Positions 54,700 to 63,894 of a DNA stretch of 64,000 bases are shown here, piece after piece. The stretch spans positions 1 through 64,000 of the forward strand of contig JAJDXO010000049.1 in assembly GCA_022823235.1 (NCBI GenBank). Direction: 5' to 3'. The notes below the pieces were generated by a model. The model was not told where the DNA came from, did not search any database, and saw only the letters and a list, made by a program, of their open reading frames with translations. Numbering within the stretch: the stretch's first letter is position 1; each line of letters begins with the position of its first letter. The position numbers and the translations under genes are program-made. The stretch is from Rhodospirillales bacterium (GTDB lineage: Bacteria; Pseudomonadota; Alphaproteobacteria; Rhodospirillales; UBA2165).

Positions 54700-55107
54700 A
54701 TGTCAGGAAACGCAACGCTCGGCCGCCCGGCACTGGAGGGCATGAGACAACCGCCCCATTTCTCAAATGTGGTGGTCAGCGAGGGCGGCAAGCTGGCTCA
54801 TATTTCGGGCCAGATGGGAACCGACGGCGGCCGGTTGGCCGGCGAAGGGGATCTCGCCGCCCAGTTCGCGCAAACCTTCGCCAATTTGCGGAAAATCCTC
54901 GACGGGCTTGGCGCCACCCCCGACGACGTCGTCCGACAGCGGATCTTCGTCGTCGATCTCGAGCCGGCCCACCGGGATATCGTCGTCGCGGCGATGAACG
55001 ATTTCTATGGCGAGGGCAAGCCGGCGAGCACCCTGATCGGCTGTCAGGGCCTGATCATCCCCGGCGCCCTGGTGGAAATCGACCTCACGGCGGCCATCGA
55101 CGGATAA
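54700..55107 (+). CDS. RidA-family (YjgF/YER057c) deaminase-like protein
   Basis: 135 residues. Opening similarity to Rid proteins is PHFSNVVVSEGGKLAHISGQ, with QFAQTFANLRKILDGLGATP and GKPASTLIGCQGLIIPGALV-EIDLTA near the end. The arginine that marks true RidA imine deaminases appears shifted: the C-terminal stretch reads CQGLIIPGALVEID rather than R-x-x-V. It may therefore belong to a Rid subgroup without canonical activity. It is downstream of an ABM gene. Confidence 0.85.
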   Translation: MSGNATLGRPALEGMRQPPHFSNVVVSEGGKLAHISGQMGTDGGRLAGEGDLAAQFAQTFANLRKILDGLGATPDDVVRQRIFVVDLEPAHRDIVVAAMNDFYGEGKPASTLIGCQGLIIPGALVEIDLTAAIDG

Positions 55108-55110
55108 TCC

Positions 55111-56133
55111 TCAAATCAACTCGTGCTTCTTGAGCCGGTTGCGGAGCTGGTGATAGCCGAGCCCCAGGTGCTCGGCCGTCTCCTTCTGGCTGTGCCGGTT
55201 GGCGGCCAAAGCCTCGACCAACAGCCGCTTCTCGAACCCGTCCACCGCTTCGCGGATATCGATGGGGGTGACCGCCGTAATCTGTGGTGGGGCCGCCTCC
55301 GGAGCCGAAACCGCCTCTTGCCGCTCCTCGGACCGCTCCGGCCGCGGGCGGAAGGGCGAGGCGAAGGGGTCGATGACCACGTCGGCGATCGGCCGCTCCT
55401 CGTCGCCGTGCCGGTAGACCGAGCGCTCAACCACGTTCTTGAGCTCGCGGACGTTTCCCGGCCAGCCGTAGCTTTCCAGGATAGTCAGCGCATCCCGCGT
55501 GAACCCGGGATAGCCGGTCCACTCCATCTCGCGCGCCATGGCGCGGCCGAAATGAGCCGCCAACAGAGGCACGTCGCCCGGCCGGTTGCGGAGCTGCGGC
55601 ACGGTCAGCACATCGAACGACAGACGGTCGAGCAGATCGGGACGAAACCGGCCGGCCGCCGCCTCGCCCGGCAAATCCCGGTTGGTCGCCCCGATGACCC
55701 GCACGTCGACGCTGAGGGTGTCGTTGCCCCCCACCCGCTCGAAGGCGCCGTATTCGATGACCCGGAGGACCTTTTCCTGGACGCTCAACGGCGCGTTGCC
55801 GATTTCGTCCAGGAACAGCGTGCCGCCGTCGGCGAGCTCGAAACGGCCGATGCGCCGCCGGCCGGCGCCGGTGAACGCGCCCGCCTCGTGGCCGAACAAT
55901 TCGGTCTCCAGCAGGGTCTCGGGCAGCGCGGCGCAATTGAGCTCGACGAAACTTCCCTGCCAGCGCCTGGACAGGTGATGCAACCGGTTGGCGATCAACT
56001 CCTTGCCGGTGCCCCGCTCGCCGATCACCAGCACGGGCCGGTCCTGGGGCGCGGCCAGCGATACCTGTTCCAGCAGGGCCAGGAACGACGGCGCATCCCC
56101 GACCATCGCCGGCAAATTCGGAGCCAAAGCCAT
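55111..56133 (-). CDS. pspF: Phage shock operon activator, sigma-54-dependent
   Basis: 340 residues, lacking an N-terminal receiver domain, as in PspF. Walker A is GERGTGKELIANRL, the sigma-54 contact loop is GAFTGAG (about 86-92), and Walker B is GGTLFLDEIG. The C-terminal Fis-type HTH is RHSQKETAEHLGLGYHQLRN. It is divergent from pspA with a sigma-54 promoter in between. PspA probably inhibits it through direct binding. Length and layout match the family. Confidence 0.94.
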   Translation of the reverse strand: MALAPNLPAMVGDAPSFLALLEQVSLAAPQDRPVLVIGERGTGKELIANRLHHLSRRWQGSFVELNCAALPETLLETELFGHEAGAFTGAGRRRIGRFELADGGTLFLDEIGNAPLSVQEKVLRVIEYGAFERVGGNDTLSVDVRVIGATNRDLPGEAAAGRFRPDLLDRLSFDVLTVPQLRNRPGDVPLLAAHFGRAMAREMEWTGYPGFTRDALTILESYGWPGNVRELKNVVERSVYRHGDEERPIADVVIDPFASPFRPRPERSEERQEAVSAPEAAPPQITAVTPIDIREAVDGFEKRLLVEALAANRHSQKETAEHLGLGYHQLRNRLKKHELI

Positions 56134-56268
56134 GATATCGTTTTATACTATATTTTATTATATTTCACTATTTTATTGAATATTACTTTAAGCCGCCTTT
56201 CTCATACTTTCCACCGGATGATCGATTTTCATATTAAATATCAACAGGTTGGCTGACCCTGGCACGGG

Positions 56269-56284
56269 TTGGCACGGTGTGTGC
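56269..56284 (+). promoter_or_regulatory. Sigma-54 promoter of pspABC
   Basis: TTGGCACG-GTGT-GTGC matches YTGGCACG-N4-TTGC with the GG and GC elements at the correct spacing, 84 nt upstream of pspA. A second TGGCAC five bases before has one-base-short spacing and is less likely. The AT-rich stretch at 56130-56190 could hold the PspF enhancer and an IHF site. Confidence 0.85.
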
Positions 56285-56367
56285 GATAGGAAAGGCGCTA
56301 GTCCCTGTTGAACCCGCTCCCCGGACGCCGAAAACGGCGCCGGGGAGCCCGAAAGGAGGAACCCGAA

Positions 56368-57063
56368 GTGGGCATTTTTTCGAGACTGTCGGACATCATC
56401 AACTCCAACCTGACCTCGATCCTGGACAAGGCCGAGGATCCGGAGAAGATGATCCGGCTGATGATCCATGAAATGGAAGACACCCTTGTCGAAGTCCGCT
56501 CCGACGCGGCGCGCATCATCGCCGACCGCAAGGAAGCCCAGCGCACCCTCGGCCGCCTGGAAGAGGCATGCGCCGAATGGCAGCGCAAGGCCGAACTGGC
56601 GATCACCAAGGACCGGGAGGACCTGGCGAAGGGCGCGCTGCTGGAGAAGGCCAAGCTCGAGGAAACCGCGACCCTGCTCGCCGAGGATGTCGGCGCGTTG
56701 AACGCCGCGCTCGAAAAGCATGAGGCGGATATCGTCAAGCTGGAAAGCAAGCTGCGCGAAGCCAAGGCCAAGCAGAAGAGCGTCCAGGCGCGCAGCGACA
56801 CCGCCCAGTCGCAGATCAAGGTGCGCAAGACGGTCAACGACCGGCGCATCGACGATGCCTTCGCCCGCTACGAAAAGATGGAGCGGCGCATGGACGGCCT
56901 CGAGGGCGAGGTGGAAGCGTTCGATCTCGGCAAGGGCAAGACCCTGTCCGAGGAAATCGCCGAGCTCGAAGCCGAGAGCGGCATCGAAGACGAGCTGGCG
57001 GCGCTGAAGGCCCGCATGAGCGGGCGCAAAACCGAAACGTCAAAGGAACGGGAGGACGGCTGA
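56368..57063 (+). CDS. pspA: Phage shock protein A
   Basis: 231 residues, nearly all coiled coil, with the ESCRT-III-like layout of PspA. It starts MGIFSRLSDIINSNLTSILD at GTG 56368, with AAAGGAGGA as Shine-Dalgarno. The amphipathic N-terminal helix binds stressed membrane; helices VRKTVNDRRIDDAFARYEKM and RMDGLEGEVEAFDLGKGKTL correspond to the later helices. It protects inner-membrane integrity and restrains PspF. Upstream in-frame codons are unrelated. Confidence 0.95.
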   Translation: MGIFSRLSDIINSNLTSILDKAEDPEKMIRLMIHEMEDTLVEVRSDAARIIADRKEAQRTLGRLEEACAEWQRKAELAITKDREDLAKGALLEKAKLEETATLLAEDVGALNAALEKHEADIVKLESKLREAKAKQKSVQARSDTAQSQIKVRKTVNDRRIDDAFARYEKMERRMDGLEGEVEAFDLGKGKTLSEEIAELEAESGIEDELAALKARMSGRKTETSKEREDG

Positions 57064-57108
57064 GGCCGTCCTGCCCACCCGGACCCGTAGGAGAGAGAGT
57101 ACCTGGAA

Positions 57109-57339
57109 ATGGGCGGATTTTTCTTAGTCCCCATCGCCGTCGTCTTCATGGTCATAGTCCTGCCCATCTGGATCATTGCCCATTACGCGACCCGCTGGCG
57201 GACCAGCAAGACCATGACGTCGGGCGACGAACAGCTGCTGACGGAGCTGTGGGAGAGCCTCGGCAAGATGGAAGACCGCGTGAGAAACCTGGAGCGCATC
57301 CTCGATGAGGAAGCGCCCGAATGGAGGAGCCGGATATGA
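57109..57339 (+). CDS. pspB: Phage shock protein B
   Basis: 76 residues. One N-terminal membrane helix (GGFFLVPIAVVFMVIVLPIW) is followed by a charged coiled tail with YATRWRTSKTMTSGDEQLLT and LWESLGKMEDRVRNLERILD, typical of PspB. It helps relieve PspF from PspA on membrane stress. It overlaps pspC by 4 nt (ATGA), indicating coupled synthesis. Confidence 0.93.
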   Translation: MGGFFLVPIAVVFMVIVLPIWIIAHYATRWRTSKTMTSGDEQLLTELWESLGKMEDRVRNLERILDEEAPEWRSRI

Positions 57340-57776
57340 GCGGCGAAAACCACGGCAACGGCACCCGGCACGGCAAGCGCCGCCACGCGAATATCGACTG
57401 GCAGCAGTTCAGCCCCACCCGGTTCTACCGCGATCCGAAGAACGGCATAATCCGCGGCGTTTGCGCCGGCATCGCCGACTATTTCGGCATCCCGGTGGTC
57501 CCGGTCCGGATCGCCATGATCGTCGCCTTTTTCCTGTTTTCGGTGCCGGTGGCGCTCGCCTACCTCATCCTCGGCTTCGTCCTCAATCCGAAACCGGACG
57601 GCCTCTACCGGTCGGAGGACGAAGAGCGGTTCTGGCGGCGGACCCGGGTCGATCCCCATCGCACGGTCTCCGAGTTTCAGCAGAAATTCCGCTCGGTGGA
57701 GAAGCGCATCCGCGACGCGGAAGCATACGTCACCTCGTCCGAGTTCAAACTGAACCGGGACTTCAGGAACCTGTAG
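57336..57776 (+). CDS. pspC: Phage shock protein C
   Basis: 146 residues. The PspC domain contains FYRDPKNGIIRGVCAGIADY, FGIPVVPVRIAMIVAFFLFS and VPVALAYLILGFVLNPKPDG, covering one or two membrane passes. The C-terminal part (TVSEFQQKFRSVEKRIRDAE) is a cytoplasmic coiled region that extends beyond the minimal domain. ATG 57336 lies inside the end of pspB. Senses membrane stress with PspB. Confidence 0.93.
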   Translation: MSGENHGNGTRHGKRRHANIDWQQFSPTRFYRDPKNGIIRGVCAGIADYFGIPVVPVRIAMIVAFFLFSVPVALAYLILGFVLNPKPDGLYRSEDEERFWRRTRVDPHRTVSEFQQKFRSVEKRIRDAEAYVTSSEFKLNRDFRNL

Positions 57777-57902
57777 GCGGACAATTTCCGCGCGCCCCTG
57801 GACCCCCCGAACCTCCCTGCCCTATGCTGGACCCGGCAAGCTGCTCAATGGACCGCTCAACCGGCGGCCAAGGGTACAGCAAGGCGGCAGGGAGAATATT
57901 TC

Positions 57903-58859
57903 ATGATCAACGTCACCGACATCGCCTACGGGCGGTTGAGCGCCCCGGACCTCGATTTGATGGAAGCGTTCCTGACCGACTTCGGCATGGTCCGGGCCGA
58001 GCGCACCAAGACGGCATTGTTCATGCGGGGCACCGATGCGGAACATCACCTTCATGTCACGGAATTGGGCGATCCCGGCTTCATCGGGGTCGCGTTCCAT
58101 GCCGCGTCGGAAGAAGACCTGCACACCCTGGCCGAAGCCGAGGGGGCGACGCCGGTGGAAGACCTGGATGAGCCGGGCGGCGGCAAGCGGGTCCGCCTCA
58201 CCGATCCGGACGGCCGCCAAATAGAGGTGGTCTGGGGCCAGGAGATGCTGGAGCCGCTGCCGGTGCGGGACGTGGTGATCAATACGGGCAAGGAGCGCCT
58301 GAACCGGGCCGGCGACCTGCAGCGCGTCCCCAACCGGCCGGCGCACGTCAAACGCAGCGCCCATGCGGTGGTCACCACCGCCCAGGTGAAGGCCTCCAAC
58401 GACTGGTACCAGGCGCATCTCGGCCTCAAGACCACCGACGAGATCTGGATGGAAACGGAAGACAACATCTTCGCGGTGTTCAATCACATCGACGCGCCCG
58501 CCGGCAGCTATGTGGACCACCACGTCTTCCTCAACATTCAGGCGGAAAAGGCCGGGTTCAATCACCTGTCCTTCGAGGTCGCCGACTTCGACGACGTTCA
58601 GATCGGCCATTACTATCTCAAGGAAAAAGGCAAATACAGGCATGCCTGGGGCATCGGCCGGCACACCCTCGGCAGCCAGATTTTCGACTACTGGCGGGAC
58701 CCGTGGGGCCGCATTCACGAGCACTGGACCGACAGCGACATGGTCAACAACGACCACCCGGCGGGATTCCACGCGCCCGAGGAGGGCCTGGCCAATCAGT
58801 GGGGCCCGGAATTTCCGATGGAATTCCTCGACGATCCGGAGAAGCACGCCATCGTGTGA
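57903..58859 (+). CDS. VOC-superfamily extradiol dioxygenase-like protein
   Basis: 318 residues, two vicinal-oxygen-chelate modules, as in catechol 2,3-dioxygenases. The second module has the metal set: His in KRSAHAVVTTAQVKASNDWY, His in FNHLSFEVADFDDVQIGHYY and Glu in WGRIHEHWTDSD. Partner motifs GIGRHTLGSQIFDYWRDPWG are conserved in the family. The substrate is probably a catechol; enzyme families with HHE at this arrangement cleave ortho-diols. A family R/S repeat tag begins 10 nt after the stop. Confidence 0.88.
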   Translation: MINVTDIAYGRLSAPDLDLMEAFLTDFGMVRAERTKTALFMRGTDAEHHLHVTELGDPGFIGVAFHAASEEDLHTLAEAEGATPVEDLDEPGGGKRVRLTDPDGRQIEVVWGQEMLEPLPVRDVVINTGKERLNRAGDLQRVPNRPAHVKRSAHAVVTTAQVKASNDWYQAHLGLKTTDEIWMETEDNIFAVFNHIDAPAGSYVDHHVFLNIQAEKAGFNHLSFEVADFDDVQIGHYYLKEKGKYRHAWGIGRHTLGSQIFDYWRDPWGRIHEHWTDSDMVNNDHPAGFHAPEEGLANQWGPEFPMEFLDDPEKHAIV

Positions 58860-58868
58860 AATCCGGGG

Positions 58869-59032
58869 TCCGGACTCGACTGAGCACCATATGAGTGTTG
58901 TGGCGGCTGAGGATTAAAATGACTGCGTCATGGCCGGGCCAGGACCCGGCCATCCACGTGAATCACCGGCCGCCAAGCCCGGTGATGACGACTTATGCCC
59001 TGGATGCCCCGCACGGAGGCGGGGCATGACGG
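58869..59032. repeat. Family R end tag and family S repeat, copy 2
   Basis: TCCGGACTCGAC (58869-58880) matches the terminal sequence of the element at 20062 in 11 of 12 positions. From 58926 a degenerate family S element follows: GCGTCATGGCCGGGCC, CGGCCATCCACGTGAATCAC, CGGTGATGACGACTTATG and GGGGCATGACGGG. No gene is seen up to 59135. Confidence 0.6.
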
Positions 59033-59135
59033 GTTGGTCAATTCGGACGAATTGACCGACCCTGTGATGACGGCGTGCGGGTGCGTGAGGTTCAGGGTTT
59101 CCGCCCGGCGGCACGCGCCGGGATCAGTAGATCTT

Positions 59136-59534
59136 TCACCCGATGGGCATCTTGTTGCCGAGCAGCAGCCGGGCGACGTTCGTCGTGCGGCTGTCCGGTA
59201 CTTTCCAGGAGACCTGGCTGCCCGAGACCGTGGGCTTGAAGCACATCTCGGCCTGGGCGCCCTCCCGGTCCTTCAGGCACACCTCGCCGGTGTCGCTCAC
59301 CTTGAAGCTGCCGTCGGTGAAGGTGCACGGCACGTACCGGTCGAAATTGCCGAAACGGCCGAAGTAGATGGTCGTCTCGAGCCCGGAGACTTCGTCGGTG
59401 TAGATGATCGAATTGTTGGTCAGCAGCTTCTCGATGGAACGCTCATCGCCGGGCCCATCGGCCATTGCGGACCCGGCGCCGGCTACGAGGACGATCGCAG
59501 CCGACACCGCAATTCCAACCAATTTCCGGACCAT
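59136..59534 (-). CDS. Secreted protein of unknown function
   Basis: 132 residues: signal peptide MVRKLVGIAVSAAIVLVAGA, cleavage near SAMA-DGP. The mature part includes NSIIYTDEVSGLETTIYFGR, YVPCTFTDGSFKVSDTGEVC and AEMCFKPTVSGSQVSWKVPD, with three Cys. It has a beta-rich look, like other small exported proteins with DUF995-type Y-x-x-GRFGNF patterns; I do not assign a family with certainty. Start chosen at 59534 because a signal peptide begins there. It lies just downstream of malate synthase G. Confidence 0.72.
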   Translation of the reverse strand: MVRKLVGIAVSAAIVLVAGAGSAMADGPGDERSIEKLLTNNSIIYTDEVSGLETTIYFGRFGNFDRYVPCTFTDGSFKVSDTGEVCLKDREGAQAEMCFKPTVSGSQVSWKVPDSRTTNVARLLLGNKMPIG

Positions 59535-59635
59535 GCGCGCTCCTCCCGAAGAGAGCTTAACCTGGATGGGTTCGGATGAAAACGACGCCATCGGCATCGA
59601 CTATCCGGAAAACCTGATCCGCCACGAAGCCGGCC

Positions 59636-61792
59636 TTACATTCCCTTCGCCTTCGCCTCCCGGCGGCGTTCGTGGAGGATGTACTCCGTATAGCCGTTGG
59701 GCTGCTCGCGGCCCTTGAAGATCAAATCGCACGCCGCCTGATAGCCGACCGAGCCGTCGAAGTTCCCGGACATGGGCCGGTAGGCCGGGTCGCCCCCGTT
59801 CTGGCGGTCGACGACGGCGGCCATCTTCTCCAGCGACGCCCGGACCTGGTCCCCGGTGCACACGCCGTGATGCAGCCAGTTGGCCAGATGCTGTGACGAA
59901 ATTCTGAGGGTCGCCCGGTCTTCCATCAGGCCCACATCCTTGATGTCCGGCACCTTGGAACAGCCGACGCCCTGCTCCACCCAGCGAACGACATAGCCGA
60001 GGATACCCTGGCAGTTGTTGTCGAGTTCCTCCCGCACCTCTTCGTCGGACAGGTTCCGCCCGCCGAGCAGCGGCACGGTCAGGATGTCGTCGAGGCCGGC
60101 CCGGCCCCGGTTCGCCAGTTCGTCCTGCCGGGCGGCGACGCCGACCTTGTGGTAGTGAATGGCGTGCAGGGTGGCGGCCGTCGGGGACGGGACCCAGGCC
60201 GTGTTGGCGCCGGCCGTCGGATGGCCGATCTTGGCGTCCATCATCGCCGCCATCTCGTCCGGCATGGCCCACATGCCCTTGCCGATCTGGGCCGAGCCCT
60301 TGAAACCGGTCTCGAGACCGATGTCCACGTTCCAGTCCTCGTAGGCCGCGATCCACGGTTCGCCCCGGATGTCGTTCTTCTTGAGGAACGGCCCGGCCTC
60401 CATGGAGGTGTGGATTTCGTCGCCCGTGCGGTCGAGGAAACCGGTATTGATGAACACCACCCGGTCCATGGCCTCGCGAATGCATTCCTTGAGGTTGATG
60501 GTGGTGCGCCGCTCCTCGTCCATGATGCCCACCTTCATGGCGTTGGCATCGAGTCCGAGGGCCTGCTCGACCCGTCCGAACAGCTCGCAAGTGAAGGCGA
60601 CCTCTTCGGGCCCATGCATCTTCGGCTTCACGATATAGAGCGAGCCGGTACGGCTGTTCCGCACGCTGCTGGTCTGCTTGAGATCGTGAACGCCGATCAG
60701 GCCGGTGACCATGGCATCGACGATGCCCTCGGGCACCTCTTCGCCGCCGGCGGTCACGGCGTCCGTGTACATGTGGTGCCCGACGTTGCGGAACAGCAGC
60801 AGCGAACGCCCGGGCAGCGTCACCTCGCCGCCATCGGGTCCGGTGTAGGTGCGGTCCGGCTCCAGCCGCCGGGTCACGGCCTTGCCGCCCTTGTCGAAAG
60901 TGTCCTCCAGGTCGCCTTTCATCAGGCCCAACAAATTGCCGTAGGCCAGCGCCTTGTCCTCGGCATCCACGGCCGAAATGGAGTCTTCCAGATCCTGGAT
61001 CGTGGTGATGGCGGCTTCGAGCACCACGTCCCTGGTGCCGGCCGGGTGATCCCTGCCGATGGCGTTGTCCCGGTCGATCCGGACCTCGATGTGCAGTCCG
61101 TTGTTCTTGAGCAGCACGGCGCCGGGATTCGCCGCATCGCCCCGGTAGCCGGCGAACTGCGACGGATCCCTGAGCGCGGACCCGCCGACGCTGAGGGCGC
61201 CGTCGGCGACTTCGTAGCCGGACGCCGTCAGGTGGCTGCCGCTCTCCAGCGGCACGGCCTCGTCGAGGAAGGCGCCGGCATAGGCGATGACCTTCTCGCC
61301 GCGCACGGGATTGTAGCCGGAACCTCTCTCCGCGCCGCCGTCCTCGGGGATGACGTCGGTGCCGTAAAGGGCGTCATAGAGGCTGCCCCAGCGCGCGTTC
61401 GCGGCGTTCAGGGCATAGCGGGCGATGGTCACCGGGACCACGAGCTGCGGGCCCGCCACTTCGGCGATTTCCGGATCGACATTGGACGTCGCGATCTCGA
61501 AATCGCCGCCCTCCGGCAGCAGATAGCCGATTTCCTTCAGGAAGGCGGTGTATTCGCCCGGGTCGATGTCCCGGCCCTTGCGCGCCGAATGCCACTCGTC
61601 GATCCTGGCCTGCATGTCGTCCCGCTTATCCAAGAGCGCCCGGTTCCTGGGCGCGAGGTCGGCAATGAGCGTTTCCAGCGCCGCCCAGAAATCCGCCGGG
61701 TCGATTCCGGTGCCGGGCGCAATCCGCGTTTCCACCAGGTCATGCAAAACTCGGGCGATGCCGAGCCCGCCCGTCTCTACTCTGTCGCTCAT
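59636..61792 (-). CDS. glcB: Malate synthase G
   Basis: 718 residues. It condenses acetyl-CoA and glyoxylate to malate in the glyoxylate bypass. Signatures are [40 protein letters not shown] and the late [20 protein letters not shown], where the Mg2+-binding acidic residues and the active Arg belong. Length is that of the G isoform (about 720), not of the shorter A form. The start [20 protein letters not shown] is typical. No isocitrate lyase gene is adjacent (the PEP-mutase homologue at 52660 is not one). Confidence 0.97.
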   Translation of the reverse strand: MSDRVETGGLGIARVLHDLVETRIAPGTGIDPADFWAALETLIADLAPRNRALLDKRDDMQARIDEWHSARKGRDIDPGEYTAFLKEIGYLLPEGGDFEIATSNVDPEIAEVAGPQLVVPVTIARYALNAANARWGSLYDALYGTDVIPEDGGAERGSGYNPVRGEKVIAYAGAFLDEAVPLESGSHLTASGYEVADGALSVGGSALRDPSQFAGYRGDAANPGAVLLKNNGLHIEVRIDRDNAIGRDHPAGTRDVVLEAAITTIQDLEDSISAVDAEDKALAYGNLLGLMKGDLEDTFDKGGKAVTRRLEPDRTYTGPDGGEVTLPGRSLLLFRNVGHHMYTDAVTAGGEEVPEGIVDAMVTGLIGVHDLKQTSSVRNSRTGSLYIVKPKMHGPEEVAFTCELFGRVEQALGLDANAMKVGIMDEERRTTINLKECIREAMDRVVFINTGFLDRTGDEIHTSMEAGPFLKKNDIRGEPWIAAYEDWNVDIGLETGFKGSAQIGKGMWAMPDEMAAMMDAKIGHPTAGANTAWVPSPTAATLHAIHYHKVGVAARQDELANRGRAGLDDILTVPLLGGRNLSDEEVREELDNNCQGILGYVVRWVEQGVGCSKVPDIKDVGLMEDRATLRISSQHLANWLHHGVCTGDQVRASLEKMAAVVDRQNGGDPAYRPMSGNFDGSVGYQAACDLIFKGREQPNGYTEYILHERRREAKAKGM

Positions 61793-61898
61793 TTTCGGCC
61801 TCGAAGGTCTGGAAATTTCATCCGGTTGCCATGATCTGCTCTAGGGCCGCTCTTCTCGGGTTTCCGTCCGTCGGCGGCTTCGCGGGCGCGGCAGTTAA

Positions 61899-61928
61899 GC
61901 ATTTCGCCCGGGCCAAGAAAAGGCCGGG
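61899..61928 (+). repeat. 30-bp direct repeat, copy 1
   Basis: GCATTTCGCCCGGGCCAAGA continuing to AAAGGCCGGG is repeated at 63059-63088 with one mismatch. The two copies flank the alpha/beta hydrolase gene. Each can form a small CCGGGCC/GGCCGG hairpin. Confidence 0.8.
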
Positions 61929-61934
61929 GGTGCG

Positions 61935-62972
61935 CTACTTGGCGGCGCCGGTCAGCCAGCCGGCGATGAGTTCGAGGACCGCTGGGGAGATCGTCTCCAA
62001 GATTGTCGCGTACTCCCGGGGATCACCGGTTTTCGAGATTTGGAACAGGTGGTTGGCGTCCGGCACGACCTCCACGCGAGCCGCGGGATTGGCTGAAAAC
62101 GCCGCGCGCGCGGCGGCCGCATTCGGCTCCGCCAGGACCTGCAGGTCGGTCCCGCCAAACAAGGCCAGCACCGGCAGACGGAGCCGCGACAGGATCGGTC
62201 GTGGATCGAATGCCAGGAAATGACGCACCCACCCGGAAGAAAAAAATGCGGCCTGCACCTCCGCCCACCGTTGGTTCTCTCCCTCGCGCGCCCTGATATC
62301 CTCGACGGCGTCCGTCAGAGCGGTTTGATCGAAGGGATCGGCCGTTGCCAGGGCAATCAACCGTTCTACATCGCGGTCGTTTCGCGCAATATGAGCGGCG
62401 TCTTTGCCGATCACCTCCAGTTGGGCGCCTATCTGCTGCCGAAGAACCCGATCGCCGGGGAGCGCCATGCCCGCGAGCATTACGAGGAACGCGAGATCCC
62501 CGTGCCGGGCGGCGACGATCGCTGCGATCGTCGCCCCTTCGCTGTGGCCCAATATGCCGACGCGAGACGGGTCGACATCCGGACGCCGGCGCAGATAGTC
62601 AATCGCCGCTCGGGCGTCGCCGGCGAAATCCAAGGTTGTGCCGCGATGTTCCCCAGTGGATTGCCCGACTCCCCGATCGTCGTAGCGGAGCACGAGGTAG
62701 CCCCGGTCCGATAGAAATTCCGCGATCACCTTGAACGGCTTGTGTCCGAATATGGTTTCGTCCCGGTCCTGCGGTCCCGAACCCGTGACCAGAAGAACAG
62801 CGGGAAACGGGCCTCCGCTATCGGGCTTGGTGATTGTACCGGCCAGGACGAGCTTGGCGCTCTCATTCCTGATGGAAACGAATTCCTCTGCCAACGCGTT
62901 TGCTCTGACGGATTGCGACTGAGAAAAGATCAGAACCGCGAACATCGCGGGAAGGATGGCGGTGAGTTTCAT
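61935..62972 (-). CDS. Secreted alpha/beta hydrolase
   Basis: 345 residues from MKLTAILPAMFAVLIFSQSQ, a signal peptide (an in-frame ATG seven codons earlier is an alternative). The hydrolase core shows VLLVTGSGPQDRDETIFGHK (oxyanion region), the elbow GILGHSEGATIAA with nucleophile Ser, an Asp in LALFGGTDLQVLAE and the His in VVPDANHLFQISKTGD. It is most like bacterial secreted lipase/peptidase-like hydrolases of the S9/BAAT-type set; substrate unknown. It is bounded by 30-bp direct repeats, which may mark an insertion. Confidence 0.87.
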   Translation of the reverse strand: MKLTAILPAMFAVLIFSQSQSVRANALAEEFVSIRNESAKLVLAGTITKPDSGGPFPAVLLVTGSGPQDRDETIFGHKPFKVIAEFLSDRGYLVLRYDDRGVGQSTGEHRGTTLDFAGDARAAIDYLRRRPDVDPSRVGILGHSEGATIAAIVAARHGDLAFLVMLAGMALPGDRVLRQQIGAQLEVIGKDAAHIARNDRDVERLIALATADPFDQTALTDAVEDIRAREGENQRWAEVQAAFFSSGWVRHFLAFDPRPILSRLRLPVLALFGGTDLQVLAEPNAAAARAAFSANPAARVEVVPDANHLFQISKTGDPREYATILETISPAVLELIAGWLTGAAK

Positions 62973-63058
62973 TAACCGGTCATCTGAAATCATTCGCCCT
63001 TGGTTCTCAGGAATGCCTACTCCCGGTAGCCCGGCGGCCCGTTGGGCGGCGCATATTG

Positions 63059-63088
63059 GCATTTCGCCCGGGCCAGGAAAAGGCCGGG
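63059..63088 (+). repeat. 30-bp direct repeat, copy 2
   Basis: Near-identical to 61899-61928 (one A-to-G difference). It lies between the hydrolase start and the TSUP gene. Confidence 0.8.
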
Positions 63089-63150
63089 CTTGCCACGGCG
63101 GGTGCCGCCCTATAGCCCTAAAACGCGATAATTCGGGAGCCGGAAAACAC

Positions 63151-63894
63151 GTGGACGATTTCACCTTCATCGCCCTGATTTTGCTGGTGTTCCTCATCGC
63201 CGGCGGCGTGAAGGGAGTGGTCGGACTCGGCCTTCCCACGGTGTCGCTGGCCATCCTCGCCACCTTCGTCAGCGTCACGGAAGCCATCGTTCTGATGCTG
63301 GTACCGTCGCTTGTCGCCAATGTCTGGCAGGCGCTGGTCGGCGGCGAACTCGTCAATATCCTCAAGCGCACATGGACCCTGCTGGCCGCCGCCGCAGCGG
63401 CAACCTTCGTCGGCGCCGACATCCTGGCCGATGCCGACGCCGTGGTGCCGCGCACCATGCTGGGCGTGCTTCTGGTGATCTATGCCGTCTACGGCCTGAC
63501 GGCGCCTCAAATCCCCGAGCCGGGCCGCCACGAAGGGTGGTTGTCGCCGGTGATGGGCGCCTTCGCCGGGCTGTTCACCGGCTTGACCGGCACATTCGTC
63601 ATTCCGGGTGTGCTTTACCTTCAAGCGCTGCGCCTGCCGCGGGACACACTGATCCAGGCCATGGGCTTGGCCTTCACCCTGGCAACCGTATCGCTGGCCG
63701 CCGCACTGGGCGTTCAGGGCCTGGTGCCCGCGGACCTGGGGTGGATTTCGGCCGCGGCAGTCGTCCCCGCGCTCATCGGCATGGTGATCGGTCAATGGGT
63801 CCGCCGGCGCATCCCCGAGGAAACCTTCCGCCAGGTGTTTTTCGCCGCCTTGGGCCTGGTGGGGGTGTTCCTCGCCGCTCGCGCGTGGATTTAG
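63151..63894 (+). CDS. TSUP/TauE-family membrane permease
   Basis: 247 residues, about seven or eight membrane helices. GTG 63151 starts MDDFTFIALILLVFLIAGGV, with an GGGAGCCGG Shine-Dalgarno upstream. Family motifs include KGVVGLGLPTVSLAILATFV and the second-repeat GAFAGLFTGLTGTFVIPGVL-Y. TSUP proteins export sulfite, sulfoacetate or related organosulfur anions; substrate here is unknown. Its stop overlaps the convergent gene at 63891 by 4 bases. Confidence 0.88.
   Translation: MDDFTFIALILLVFLIAGGVKGVVGLGLPTVSLAILATFVSVTEAIVLMLVPSLVANVWQALVGGELVNILKRTWTLLAAAAAATFVGADILADADAVVPRTMLGVLLVIYAVYGLTAPQIPEPGRHEGWLSPVMGAFAGLFTGLTGTFVIPGVLYLQALRLPRDTLIQAMGLAFTLATVSLAAALGVQGLVPADLGWISAAAVVPALIGMVIGQWVRRRIPEETFRQVFFAALGLVGVFLAARAWI

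Noticed and set aside
56260-56275. First TGGCAC as the psp sigma-54 promoter
   Set aside because: The following GC is one base too close; the overlapping downstream match has correct spacing.
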